A DNA stretch of 50,763 nucleotides from Tenderia sp965602225. Lineage in GTDB: Bacteria > Pseudomonadota > Gammaproteobacteria > Tenderiales > Tenderiaceae. The position numbers were made by a program, and so were the translations under genes. Positions 26,972-34,697 of the stretch are shown here, one piece after another. How positions within the stretch are numbered: the stretch's first letter is position 1; every line of letters begins with the position of its first letter. The DNA lies in contig CBFCYE010000020.1 of the NCBI GenBank assembly GCA_965602225.1, positions 1-50,763 of the forward strand. Direction: 5' to 3'. The notes below the pieces were generated by a model. That model had not been told where the DNA came from. It searched no databases and saw only the letters and a list, made by a program, of their open reading frames with translations.

Positions 26972-28221
26972 GTGACACCCATTTATCCGACACCCGCTTT
27001 GCCGATCTACCCTTGGCCGAGACGCTGCAACAAGGCATTCAAGAAGCCGGCTACGAATTCTGCACCCCCATCCAGGCTAAAACCATACCTCTTCTTTTGG
27101 AAAACAAAGACATTGCCGGCCAGGCACAAACAGGCACAGGCAAAACGGTTGCCTTCCTGGTTGCCTGTATGGACAACCTGCTCAAACAGCCAGCCCCTGA
27201 AAGCCGTCAGGCAAACCAGCCCCGCACCTTAATTCTTGCACCGACGCGTGAACTAGCGATACAAATTCATAAAGATGCGGTGGCCCTAAATAGCCATACT
27301 GGCCTTAAACTGGGCCTGATCTATGGTGGCACAGACTATGACAAACAGCGTCAGCAGCTTGTTGATGGTGTCGACATCCTAATCGGCACACCAGGCCGGA
27401 TCATCGATTTTTTCAAACAAAAGGTATTTAACCTGCGCGCCATTCAATCCACGGTAATGGATGAAGCCGACCGTATGTTTGACCTTGGTTTTATTAACGA
27501 CATTCGCTTTCTGCTGCGGCGCATGCCTGAGCCGGACAAGCGCCTCAACATGCTTTTTTCCGCCACCATGTCGCATCGCGTCACTGAACTGGCCTACGAA
27601 CATATGAACAACCCCACTGTGGTTGCCGTTGAGACCGAATCCGTCACCGCAGACAATGTTGATCAAGTCGTCTATTACACTGCCAACAATGAAAAGATTC
27701 CGCTGCTGATCAATCTCTTCAAACATATGGACCCTACCCGCACCATCATTTTTGTTAATACCAAACGTGCTGCCGACACTGTCTGGTGCTATCTCGAAGG
27801 CAACGGCTTAAAGTCTGGCCTACTCTCAGGCGATATCCCGCAAAAGAAACGCCAGAGCTTGCTGGAAGGCTTTCAAAAGGGTGAACTGCCAATATTGGTT
27901 GCCACTGATGTTGCCGCCCGCGGCCTGCACGTCCCTGAAGTCAGCCATGTCATCAACTTTGATCTGCCACAAAATGCTGAGGACTATGTCCACCGCATCG
28001 GTCGTACCGCTCGCGCCGGTGCCAGTGGCAATGCCATCAGCTTTGCCTGTGAAGACTATTCCTTTTACCTGCCAGAGATAGAGGCCTACATTGGTAAAAA
28101 AATTCCTTCTGAAGCGGTTGACCCAGCACTGATAGTTCAGCCAGCCCCACCGGTGAAAAGCCAGCGAACTGAAAAACCCCGCCGGAAAAGCCCGAATCAA
28201 CGCCCACGCCGGCCGCGCTAG
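26968..28221 (+). CDS. rhlB: ATP-dependent RNA helicase RhlB (DEAD-box)
   Basis: DEAD-box helicase that unwinds RNA and in enterics works with the degradosome. The 417-residue protein has the Q motif with CTPIQAKTIPLLL, motif I AQTGTGKTVAFL, Ia LAPTRELAIQI, Ib GTPGRIIDF, and motif II VMDEADRMFDLG (DEAD). Motif III SATMSHRV, motif V ATDVAARGLHVPEV and motif VI HRIGRTARAG follow. A short basic tail rich in Pro, Arg and Lys ends it. The N-terminus MSDTHLSDTRFADLPL matches RhlB, and the divergent trxA-rho neighbour is the same as in E. coli, so the subfamily call rests on both sequence and position. Confidence 0.93.
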   Translation: MSDTHLSDTRFADLPLAETLQQGIQEAGYEFCTPIQAKTIPLLLENKDIAGQAQTGTGKTVAFLVACMDNLLKQPAPESRQANQPRTLILAPTRELAIQIHKDAVALNSHTGLKLGLIYGGTDYDKQRQQLVDGVDILIGTPGRIIDFFKQKVFNLRAIQSTVMDEADRMFDLGFINDIRFLLRRMPEPDKRLNMLFSATMSHRVTELAYEHMNNPTVVAVETESVTADNVDQVVYYTANNEKIPLLINLFKHMDPTRTIIFVNTKRAADTVWCYLEGNGLKSGLLSGDIPQKKRQSLLEGFQKGELPILVATDVAARGLHVPEVSHVINFDLPQNAEDYVHRIGRTARAGASGNAISFACEDYSFYLPEIEAYIGKKIPSEAVDPALIVQPAPPVKSQRTEKPRRKSPNQRPRRPR

Positions 28222-28249
28222 CAAAAACCTTAATCCACAACGCTTAAGC

Positions 28250-28885
28250 ATGGCCGAATTGTTTGATCAATTACCAACCCGCTCCGCACTAGCAAAAATC
28301 GGCAAGGACTTTCATCGCCGTGGCTGGATGGCAGGGACAGCAGGGAACCTGAGCGCGCTATCAAATAACACGGAAGATTGTTTCTGGATCACCTCGAGCG
28401 GCCTGCCCAAGGGCCAGCTTGATAACCATGATTTTATTCTCATGGATCTTAAATCAAACGATGTCTGCCAGCGTTTTTATGAAGATGCCAAACCTTCGGC
28501 TGAAACCAGCATCCACTCGACCATTTACAAACTTTTCCCGGATACCCGGGCCTGTTTCCACATCCACAGCGTCGATGCCTGCATTGCCACCAGTCGCATC
28601 ACAAGCAAGCAGCAACAAATATTATTGCCGCCACTGGAGATGATTAAAGGCCTGGATATTTGGCAGCAGACCCCTGAGGTCAGCCTAAGCCTGTTTGATA
28701 ATTTGTTGGATGTGGCAGAAATTTCGCAGCAGATTCACGCCCGCTTCAAACACACTCCGCCTGAAATCCCGGCACTGATGATCCGTGATCACGGCATCAC
28801 CGTTTGGGGTAACTCACTACAACAGACTTACAACAGAGCTGAGATAGTAGAATTCATCATGAGCTACATGGCTCGCAGCAACTAG
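28250..28885 (+). CDS. mtnB: Methylthioribulose-1-phosphate dehydratase
   Basis: Dehydrates methylthioribulose 1-phosphate in the methionine salvage pathway; it belongs to the zinc class II aldolase family. The 211-residue protein has RRGWMAGTAGNLSAL near the N-terminus, SSGLPKGQL, and the PSAETSIHSTIYKLFP block. The zinc ligands lie in CFHIHSVDACIATS and RDHGITVWG; the catalytic Glu sits in PPLEMIKGLDIW. No other mtn genes (mtnA, mtnC, mtnD) are in the window, so the salvage pathway must be completed elsewhere. It starts 28 bases after rhlB and may share its transcript. Its stop codon overlaps the convergent DUF2892 gene. Confidence 0.9.
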   Translation: MAELFDQLPTRSALAKIGKDFHRRGWMAGTAGNLSALSNNTEDCFWITSSGLPKGQLDNHDFILMDLKSNDVCQRFYEDAKPSAETSIHSTIYKLFPDTRACFHIHSVDACIATSRITSKQQQILLPPLEMIKGLDIWQQTPEVSLSLFDNLLDVAEISQQIHARFKHTPPEIPALMIRDHGITVWGNSLQQTYNRAEIVEFIMSYMARSN

Positions 28886-29115
28886 TCAGTCTTAGTTTTT
28901 GCGCAAGGAGAAGATTCAGACACACCAAGCTTGACCAGAACCTTATCCATCAAACACCAATTGCTCAGCCCACTCTGAAACAGATTCACACCAACAAACA
29001 CAGTAAACCACAACCAATTACTAGAATGAAAAACCGGGCTTGCCTCAACGCCCAGCGCCAGTGACAACAACACAAATGTGCCTGCCATTGTTCGCGTTAT
29101 GCGTGTGATAGTCAT
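28882..29115 (-). CDS. DUF2892-type small inner-membrane protein
   Basis: A 77-residue protein with two hydrophobic segments (about 9-25 and 33-50) and the family's characteristic end of the second helix, here GLSNWCLMDKVLVKLGV where relatives have G-x-T-G-x-C-P. The family occurs alone or fused to rhodanese domains (as in YgaP) and is of uncertain function, often linked to sulfur metabolism. The Pro normally after the Cys is replaced by Leu. It is convergent with mtnB, with the two TAG stops overlapping in CTAG, and divergent from the hydroxylase-like gene. Confidence 0.7.
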   Translation of the reverse strand: MTITRITRTMAGTFVLLSLALGVEASPVFHSSNWLWFTVFVGVNLFQSGLSNWCLMDKVLVKLGVSESSPCAKTKTD

Positions 29116-29218
29116 AAATAGTCCACATTAAATATATTAGAATCGGCTAATATTGTAGCCAGATTAATCCTATGCTACAAGTGAAACCAAGCCCCATTAA
29201 CCAATAACAGAGAAGCCC

Positions 29219-30043
29219 ATGAGCAGCGAACTTGTCATACGCCTGGCCACATTTATCGGTGTCTTTGTCATCATAGCCTTCTGGGAAACCAAAAGCCCGT
29301 GCCGACCACTCAAGCTCAATAAAATGAATCGCTGGCTCAACAACCTCAGCCTCGTCGTACTCAACACTATTATCCTGCGACTAGTGTTTCCAACCGCTGC
29401 CGTAGGCATGGCCGCACTCGCCAGCGAAAATCACTGGGGCCTGCTAAATCAGTATTCGCTAGGTTTTGCTCCATCCCTGCTCATCAGCGTCATCGTGCTT
29501 GATCTGGTTATCTACTTTCAGCACGTCCTGTTCCACGCCGTTCCATTGTTATGGCGCCTGCACATGGTGCATCACGCCGACATGGATTATGACGTCACGA
29601 CAGGTCTGCGCTTCCACCCCATAGAGATCATGCTTTCAATGCTGATTAAATTTGCCGCTATCCTGGTGCTTGGGCCATCCATTCTCGCCGTTATCATTTT
29701 TGAGATTATGCTTAACGCCACCGCCATGTTTAATCATGGCAATATCCGCCTCCCCAAATGGCTCGACGCCATGCTCAGACTACTTATCGTCACACCCGAT
29801 ATGCACCGTGTACACCACTCCACTATAAAAATAGAAACCAACAGCAACTATGGCTTTAGCCTTTCATGCTGGGACAGACTATTTGGCACTTACAGGGCAC
29901 AACCAAAACAGGGTCATGAAGGCATGAACATAGGCTTAAACCAATTCCGTGATCCAAAAAAACAAAGCCTGCACTGGTTACTGCTAATCCCCTTTGTCAG
30001 CAAGGTTGGCGAATACCCTATAAATCGTGATGATCAATCCTGA
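29219..30043 (+). CDS. Sterol desaturase / fatty acid hydroxylase family membrane protein
   Basis: A di-iron membrane oxygenase-fold protein of 274 residues. The histidine clusters that bind the two irons are in place: HVLFH at about 102-106, RLHMVHH at about 113-119, a mid His near RFHP, NHGNI, and MHRVHHS at about 199-205. Hydrophobic segments surround them (about 5-20, 40-60, 82-100, 140-165). It is likely to hydroxylate or desaturate a lipid at the inner membrane, but the substrate cannot be told: the bacterial branch includes lipid A, ornithine-lipid, carotenoid and ether-lipid enzymes. Preceded by an AGAGAAG ribosome site. It stands between divergent DUF2892 and the cytochrome leader. 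Confidence 0.85.
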   Translation: MSSELVIRLATFIGVFVIIAFWETKSPCRPLKLNKMNRWLNNLSLVVLNTIILRLVFPTAAVGMAALASENHWGLLNQYSLGFAPSLLISVIVLDLVIYFQHVLFHAVPLLWRLHMVHHADMDYDVTTGLRFHPIEIMLSMLIKFAAILVLGPSILAVIIFEIMLNATAMFNHGNIRLPKWLDAMLRLLIVTPDMHRVHHSTIKIETNSNYGFSLSCWDRLFGTYRAQPKQGHEGMNIGLNQFRDPKKQSLHWLLLIPFVSKVGEYPINRDDQS

Positions 30044-30107
30044 CTAAAAAACTCAAAACCACGTTTTCTACTTATAACCCTATGAAAAATAATATACTTA
30101 CCGATGC

Positions 30108-30137
30108 TTGACAGAGCACAGATACACATGGCATAAC
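30108..30137 (+). promoter_or_regulatory. Predicted sigma-70 promoter for the cytochrome leader / small RNA
   Basis: A perfect -35 hexamer TTGACA at 30,108-30,113 is followed, 17-18 bases later, by GCATAAC as a moderate -10. Transcription would begin near 30,144. No other comparably good promoter was seen between the hydroxylase gene and the cytochrome gene. Confidence 0.6.
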
Positions 30138-30143
30138 TTTTCG

Positions 30144-30273
30144 ACCAAACAGTTGTGAACAATGGGATTTAACTCCATAAGCAACCTGTTTTGGATCTTG
30201 GGTGGGGACCTGCAGGAGGGGGAACGATTGCAGTCTCTCATCGACTAAGAAGCAGCATTACTGCTGCTTTTTT
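30144..30273 (+). ncRNA. Candidate GGA-rich small RNA or attenuator leader upstream of the cytochrome c gene
   Basis: About 130 bases lie between a good promoter and an intrinsic terminator, with no ordinary gene. Five GGA triplets occur (165-167, 193-195, 206-208, 215-217, 221-223 after 30,000). Two of these sit in the loop of a CTGCA/TGCAG hairpin (30,210-30,233), and one in an ATGG...CCAT hairpin near 30,162. GGA in loops is the binding signature of RsmA/CsrA, so a small Rsm-type sponge RNA is one reading. Another is a 5' leader whose terminator controls the cytochrome gene 28 bases downstream. I do not recognise a known RNA family. Boundaries are predictions. Confidence 0.45.
30250..30273 (+). 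terminator. Intrinsic terminator or attenuator before the cytochrome c gene
   Basis: A 7-bp stem AGCAGCA / TGCTGCT with a TTAC loop is followed by six T residues. It ends 28 bases before the cytochrome ATG, leaving no room for a separate downstream promoter, so it either attenuates that gene or allows partial read-through. Confidence 0.8.
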
Positions 30274-30301
30274 ATCACTAAATAAAAACGGGGAAAAACA
30301 C

Positions 30302-30634
30302 ATGAAAGCACGTTGGTTAAGTATTCCTGCTGCGGCAGTATTGATGATGGGTTTTGGTCAAGCCGCTAATGCTGATGCACAGGCCCTGGCAAAGAAAAGC
30401 GGTTGCTTTGCTTGTCACAGCATTGAAAAAAAGGTTGTTGGTCCAGCATGGAAAGATATAGCTGCCAAATATAAAGGTGATGCTGGTGCTCGCACCGCAC
30501 TGATCGGCAAGGTTAAAAAAGGCGGTAAGGGCAACTGGACTGCCGTAACTGGCGGCGTACCAATGCCTCCTTACTCACCTCGCGTAGCTGATGCCGATAT
30601 TGAAACACTGGTCGATTTCATCCTGACCCTTTAA
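30302..30634 (+). CDS. Cytochrome c551/c8-type monohaem cytochrome
   Basis: A small periplasmic electron carrier. The 110-residue precursor has a Sec signal peptide (MKARWLSIPAAAVLMMGFGQAANA) and a mature part of about 86 residues with one haem site CFACH. The distal Met ligand is in GGVPMPPYSP; HSIEKKVVGPAWKDIAAKYKG and IETLVDFILTL are typical of the cytochrome c551 (NirM/c8) family. These donate electrons to terminal oxidases, peroxidases or nitrite reductase; which one applies here is unknown. A longer frame begins at 30,191, but ATG 30,302 has a GGGGA ribosome site and starts the signal peptide. It is preceded by an attenuator-like hairpin and followed by a strong terminator. Confidence 0.93.
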   Translation: MKARWLSIPAAAVLMMGFGQAANADAQALAKKSGCFACHSIEKKVVGPAWKDIAAKYKGDAGARTALIGKVKKGGKGNWTAVTGGVPMPPYSPRVADADIETLVDFILTL

Positions 30635-30650
30635 TTCAATACTGCACCGC

Positions 30651-30682
30651 AAAAAAGCCAGCCCCAGGGCTGGCTTTTTTTT
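30651..30682 (+). terminator. Intrinsic terminator after the cytochrome c gene
   Basis: A 7-bp stem GCCAGCC / GGCTGGC with a four-base loop is preceded by six A and followed by eight T residues, 16 bases past the stop codon. It isolates the cytochrome gene from thiD. Confidence 0.95.
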
Positions 30683-30766
30683 GCCTATAAATCAGGGCCC
30701 GGTGTTAAAATCTGAAGGCTTAACGCCGCAACCTGTTTGGCAATACAAAATACAAAAGGATCTCCG

Positions 30767-31582
30767 TTGACCGCACACAACCGTATACCTATCGTCATGA
30801 CACTATCGGGCAATGATCCGACTGGTGGTGCCGGCATACAGGCTGATATTGAAGCCATCGCCAGCATGGGTTGTCATGCCACCCCGGTAATTACCGCGCT
30901 GACAATTCAAGACACCACCAGCGTATCCCGTTTCGATCCGGTCGATCCTTCTGTCATCATCGAACAAGCCCGAGCGGTATTGGAAGACATGCCGGTAGCC
31001 GCTATCAAGATCGGCATGATAGGCAGCATGGAAAATGTCGAAGCCATCCACAGCATCTTGATCGATTACCCCAATATTCCGGTTGTGCTCGACCCGGTTC
31101 TAGCCGGCGGCGGTGGCGGCAGCCTGGCAGATCCCGATGTCGTCGATGCCATCATCAGCATGCTAATTCCGCAAACCACCGTGCTAACGCCGAACAGCAA
31201 TGAAGCCCGAATCCTTGCCGCCGAGGCCGACAGCCTCGATGCCTGCGCCCAGGAACTGCTCGACATGGGCGCCGAATTTGTCCTCATTACCGGCGCCCAT
31301 GAAAACACCACCATGGTGGAAAATAGCCTCTATGCCGAACATCGCTGCCTCGAAACCTTTACCTGGGAACGCCTGCCCCATAGCTACCACGGCTCGGGCT
31401 GCACCCTGGCATCAACCATCGCCGCTCTGCTGGCACAAGGGCTGGATCCGTTCACCGCCGTCCACGAAGCTCAGGAATATACCTGGGAAGCACTCAACAA
31501 CGGCTATCGTGTCGGCATGGGGCAGCACCTACCCAACCGCCTGTTCTGGGCTCGCGATGAAGACGAAAGCAACGAAAAATGA
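30767..31582 (+). CDS. thiD: Hydroxymethylpyrimidine/phosphomethylpyrimidine kinase
   Basis: ThiD phosphorylates HMP and then HMP-phosphate, giving the pyrimidine half of thiamine. The ribokinase-fold protein is 271 residues from a TTG start at 30,767-30,769. An AAAAGGA ribosome site lies six bases before it, while the longer frame begins at a TTG (30,737) with none. Family motifs: VMTLSGNDPTGGAGIQADIEA, QDTTSV, the VVLDPVLAGGGG segment, LTPNSNEARIL, and the anion-hole sequence HGSGCTLASTIAALLAQG. The gene overlaps thiE by four bases. No thiamine-pyrophosphate riboswitch is visible in the 84 bases between the cytochrome terminator and the start codon. Confidence 0.94.
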   Translation: MTAHNRIPIVMTLSGNDPTGGAGIQADIEAIASMGCHATPVITALTIQDTTSVSRFDPVDPSVIIEQARAVLEDMPVAAIKIGMIGSMENVEAIHSILIDYPNIPVVLDPVLAGGGGGSLADPDVVDAIISMLIPQTTVLTPNSNEARILAAEADSLDACAQELLDMGAEFVLITGAHENTTMVENSLYAEHRCLETFTWERLPHSYHGSGCTLASTIAALLAQGLDPFTAVHEAQEYTWEALNNGYRVGMGQHLPNRLFWARDEDESNEK

Positions 31583-32196
31583 GCCCACTGTCAGGCCTAT
31601 ACGCCATCACCGATAATCAGCTATCAACCGAAGGCAAACTCATTCAGGCCGTCAGCGAAGCCATCGCCGGTGGTGCCCGCATCATCCAGTACCGCGACAA
31701 GAGTGATAACCAGGCCCGCCGCCTGGATGAAGCAAGACTGCTACTCAAACTCTGTCGCCAACATGGCACCATTCTGATTATTAATGATGACGTCGCCCTG
31801 GCGGCAAAGATTGGCGCCGACGGCGTGCACCTCGGTCGCGATGACGGCGATATCGAATCTGCCCGCCAACGGCTACCCGAAGGTATAATCGGCGTCTCCT
31901 GTTACAATGACTGGCCGCGGGCCCAGACCGCCACGCAGGCGGGAGCAGACTACATCGCCTTTGGTGCCTTCTTTCCGTCAACGACGAAACCGGACGCACC
32001 CCAGGCAGAAGCAAGCCTGCTCAGACACGTCAAACAGGAATTGAATATCGCCGTCGTCGCCATTGGCGGCATCACGGCAGAAAATGGCGCACCTTTGATC
32101 GAGGCCGGAGCAGACATGCTCGCTGTCGTTCAAGGGGTGTTTGGCCAGCCCGACATCCGTCAGGCCGCCAGACAGTACGCCGATTTGTTTAACTAA
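31579..32196 (+). CDS. thiE: Thiamine-phosphate synthase
   Basis: Joins HMP-pyrophosphate and the thiazole phosphate to make thiamine phosphate. The TIM-barrel protein has 205 residues with the substrate-binding QYRDKS near residue 34, INDDVALAAKIGADGVHLGRDD, GVSCYNDWPRA, the diphosphate loop YIAFGAFFPSTTKP and the GGI motif AIGGITAENGAPLIEAGAD followed by AVVQGVFG. The Tyr-Arg-Asp of QYRD replaces the more common QLRxK. Its ATG overlaps the thiD stop (ATGA). Its TAA stop at 32,194-32,196 coincides with the left edge of a MITE-like element. Confidence 0.95.
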   Translation: MSPLSGLYAITDNQLSTEGKLIQAVSEAIAGGARIIQYRDKSDNQARRLDEARLLLKLCRQHGTILIINDDVALAAKIGADGVHLGRDDGDIESARQRLPEGIIGVSCYNDWPRAQTATQAGADYIAFGAFFPSTTKPDAPQAEASLLRHVKQELNIAVVAIGGITAENGAPLIEAGADMLAVVQGVFGQPDIRQAARQYADLFN

Positions 32197-32337
32197 GAGA
32201 CCTTTGCACAAAGCGCCTTTTTCGCCATAGCGGTGTTAAAAATTATCTTAAAATGCTCATTTACTACATGTAAACTGCGCTTTTGCGATTATTTTTGCCT
32301 TGCTCTGACAAAAAACTCACTTCCTGCAAAGGCCTCA
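32196..32337. mobile_element. 142-bp MITE-like element with IS5-type terminal inverted repeats
   Basis: The ends are a 12-bp inverted repeat matching at 11 of 12 positions: GAGACCTTTGCA at 32,197-32,208, and TGCAAAGGCCTC at 32,325-32,336. CTA flanks both sides (32,193-32,195 and 32,338-32,340), consistent with a target duplication. There is no room for a transposase. From memory, GAGACCTTTGCA is the terminus of a group of IS5-family elements (IS1106 type); I could not search to confirm. It abuts the thiE stop codon and lies 23 bases before hemL, so it sits in what is normally a thiD-thiE-hemL intergenic space. Confidence 0.75.
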
Positions 32338-32360
32338 CTATTTATTAATAAGGACGCACA

Positions 32361-33641
32361 ATGACCCGTTCGCACGATCTATTCCAGGCAGCTCAGAAGC
32401 ACATTCCCGGCGGTGTAAATTCACCGGTCCGCGCCTTTCGCGGCGTCGGCGGTGAGCCGATCTTTTTCAAAAAGGGTGAAGGTGCCTATCTCTGGGACGA
32501 AGACGACAAACAGTACATCGACTACGTCGCCTCCTGGGGGCCTGCCATCCTCGGTCACGCCCATCCCAAGGTTCTGGCTGCGGTTGCCGAGACCATCAAA
32601 AACGGCCTCAGCTTTGGTGCGCCCACAGAATTAGAAACCCGCATGGCCGATCGCGTTTGCGAGATCGTGCCGTCGATGGAAATGATCCGCATGGTCAGTT
32701 CCGGTACCGAAGCCACCATGAGCGCCATCCGTCTGGCCCGTGGTTTCACCGGCCGCGACAAGATCCTCAAATTCGAAGGCTGTTACCACGGCCATGCCGA
32801 TTCACTATTGGTAAAGGCTGGTTCCGGCGCCCTGACTCTAGGTGTACCCACCTCACCTGGCGTACCAGCGGCCCTGGCCGAACACACCCTCACCCTCGAT
32901 TTCAACAACCTCGATCAGGTCCGCGACACCTTCGCCAAGATCGGTGGCCAGATCGCCTGCATCATCGTCGAGCCGGTGGCTGGCAACATGAACTGCGTTC
33001 CACCCAAGGCCGGTTTCCTCGAAGGTCTGCGTGAAATCTGTGACCAATATGAATCTGTATTGATCTTCGACGAAGTCATGACCGGCTTCCGCGTCGCCCT
33101 CGGCGGTGCCCAGGCCCATTACGGTATCAAGCCTGACCTGACCACCCTGGGCAAGGTCATTGGCGGCGGCATGCCGGTTGGTGCCTTCGGTGGCAAACGT
33201 GAAATCATGGAACAGATCGCGCCACTCGGCCCGGTCTACCAGGCCGGTACTCTGTCCGGTAACCCGGTGGCCATGGCCGCTGGCCTGGCCAACCTGGAAG
33301 AGATATCCAAACCTGGCTTCTACGAGGAAATGGGCCGCCTGACCGAGAAACTAGCTCAGGGCCTGGTCACCCGCGCCCAGGCCTTCGACATCCCCATGTG
33401 CGAAAACCACGTCGGCGGCATGTTCGGCATATTCTTCTCAGCCGAAGCAAAGGTCGAAAACTTTTATCAGGTCACCCAGTGTGATGTTGAACGCTTCAAA
33501 CTGTTCTACCACGGCATGTTGAACGAAGGCGTCTACCTGGCACCATCAGCCTATGAGGCCGGTTTTGTCTCTGCCGCTCACACCGATCGTGAAATCAAAC
33601 AGACTCTGGTGGCGGCCGAGAAGGTCTTTTCTACACTGTAA
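32361..33641 (+). CDS. hemL: Glutamate-1-semialdehyde 2,1-aminomutase
   Basis: PLP enzyme forming 5-aminolevulinate for haem and other tetrapyrroles in the C5 pathway. The 426-residue protein begins MTRSHDLFQAAQKHIPGGVN. It shows HAHPKV, the GTEATMSAIRLARGFTGRDK substrate region, FEGCYHGHADSLLVKAGSG, LIFDEVMTGFRVALGGAQ, and the PLP-binding Lys in TTLGKVIGGGMPVGAFGG. An AAGGA ribosome site precedes the ATG. The gene follows thiD-thiE, a conserved order in Gammaproteobacteria, but a MITE now lies between, so its transcript must cross or start in that element. Confidence 0.97.
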   Translation: MTRSHDLFQAAQKHIPGGVNSPVRAFRGVGGEPIFFKKGEGAYLWDEDDKQYIDYVASWGPAILGHAHPKVLAAVAETIKNGLSFGAPTELETRMADRVCEIVPSMEMIRMVSSGTEATMSAIRLARGFTGRDKILKFEGCYHGHADSLLVKAGSGALTLGVPTSPGVPAALAEHTLTLDFNNLDQVRDTFAKIGGQIACIIVEPVAGNMNCVPPKAGFLEGLREICDQYESVLIFDEVMTGFRVALGGAQAHYGIKPDLTTLGKVIGGGMPVGAFGGKREIMEQIAPLGPVYQAGTLSGNPVAMAAGLANLEEISKPGFYEEMGRLTEKLAQGLVTRAQAFDIPMCENHVGGMFGIFFSAEAKVENFYQVTQCDVERFKLFYHGMLNEGVYLAPSAYEAGFVSAAHTDREIKQTLVAAEKVFSTL

Positions 33642-33656
33642 TTCGGAGCCAACACG

Positions 33657-34697
33657 ATGGAATACCGCCGCCTCGGCCGCACTGATATTAAGGTCAGCGC
33701 CCTCTGTCTCGGCACCATGACCTATGGTGAACAAAACACAGAGGCCGAGGCCCATCAGCAACTCGATGCAGCCCTGGCGGCGGACATCAATTTTATCGAC
33801 ACCGCCGAGATGTACCCGGTGCCACCCATGGGCGAAACCCAGGGGCTAACCGAGGCCTACATCGGCAGCTGGCTCAAGGCCCGCGGCAACCGCGACAAGG
33901 TAATTCTGGCGACCAAGGTCTCCGGGCCATCGGCTGCATTCACCCATCTACGCGGCGGCAAACTCGGCTTTGATCGCAACAATATCGAGACCGCCCTGAA
34001 TGACAGCCTGCAACGGTTGCAGACCGATTACGTCGATCTTTACCAATTACACTGGCCCGAACGCAGCACCAACTACTTCGGCCAACTGGGTTATCAACAT
34101 CAGCCAGACGAAGACTTTACTGCCTTCGAAGAGATCCTGACCGTACTGGCCGAGCAGGTTCAGGCCGGTAAGATCCGCCACATCGGCCTGTCCAACGAAA
34201 CACCCTGGGGCAGCATGCGCTTCCTGCAACTGGCAGAGCAACTCAATCTGCCACGGGCAGTCAGCATCCAGAACCCCTATTCACTGCTGAACCGCAGTTT
34301 TGAAGTGGGTCTGGCCGAGATTGCCCTGCGCGAAGATATCGGTCTGCTGGCCTATTCGCCGCTGGCCTTTGGTGTGTTAAGCGGCAAATATCTGGACGGC
34401 CCCTGGCCTGCTGATGGCCGCCTGACCCTGTTTGATCGTTTCCAGCGCTACACCAATCCGCAAGGTGTCGCCGCTACCCGCGCCTATGTTGAACTAGCTC
34501 GCGAGCACGGCCTTGAGCCTGCACAAATGGCGCTGGCCTATGTCACCAGTCGCCCATTTGTGACCAGCAACATCATCGGCGCCACCACCATGAGCCAGCT
34601 ACAACAGAACATCGACAGCGCCGAATTAAAGCTATCCACTGAAGTGCTGGATGCTATCGAAGCCTTACATCAACAACACACCTACCCATGCCCTTAA
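33657..34697 (+). CDS. tas: Aldo/keto reductase of the Tas type
   Basis: NADPH-dependent aldo/keto reductase, 346 residues. The TIM-barrel catalytic set is visible: Asp and Tyr in NFIDTAEMYPVPPMGETQG, Lys in VILATKVSG, and His in YVDLYQLHWPERSTNYFGQL. The YPVPP signature and the extended loop after QLHWPERSTNYF identify the Tas/YajO-like branch known from E. coli. The substrate is unknown. The gene lies 15 bases after hemL and its end overlaps the start of the LVIVD-repeat gene, so it probably belongs to a hemL transcript. Family call is firm, substrate not. Confidence 0.92.
   Translation: MEYRRLGRTDIKVSALCLGTMTYGEQNTEAEAHQQLDAALAADINFIDTAEMYPVPPMGETQGLTEAYIGSWLKARGNRDKVILATKVSGPSAAFTHLRGGKLGFDRNNIETALNDSLQRLQTDYVDLYQLHWPERSTNYFGQLGYQHQPDEDFTAFEEILTVLAEQVQAGKIRHIGLSNETPWGSMRFLQLAEQLNLPRAVSIQNPYSLLNRSFEVGLAEIALREDIGLLAYSPLAFGVLSGKYLDGPWPADGRLTLFDRFQRYTNPQGVAATRAYVELAREHGLEPAQMALAYVTSRPFVTSNIIGATTMSQLQQNIDSAELKLSTEVLDAIEALHQQHTYPCP

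Noticed and set aside
30683..30766. Thiamine-pyrophosphate riboswitch before thiD
   Set aside because: The 84 bases between the cytochrome terminator and the start codon contain no CTGAGA-type core and are too short for a full element with expression platform.
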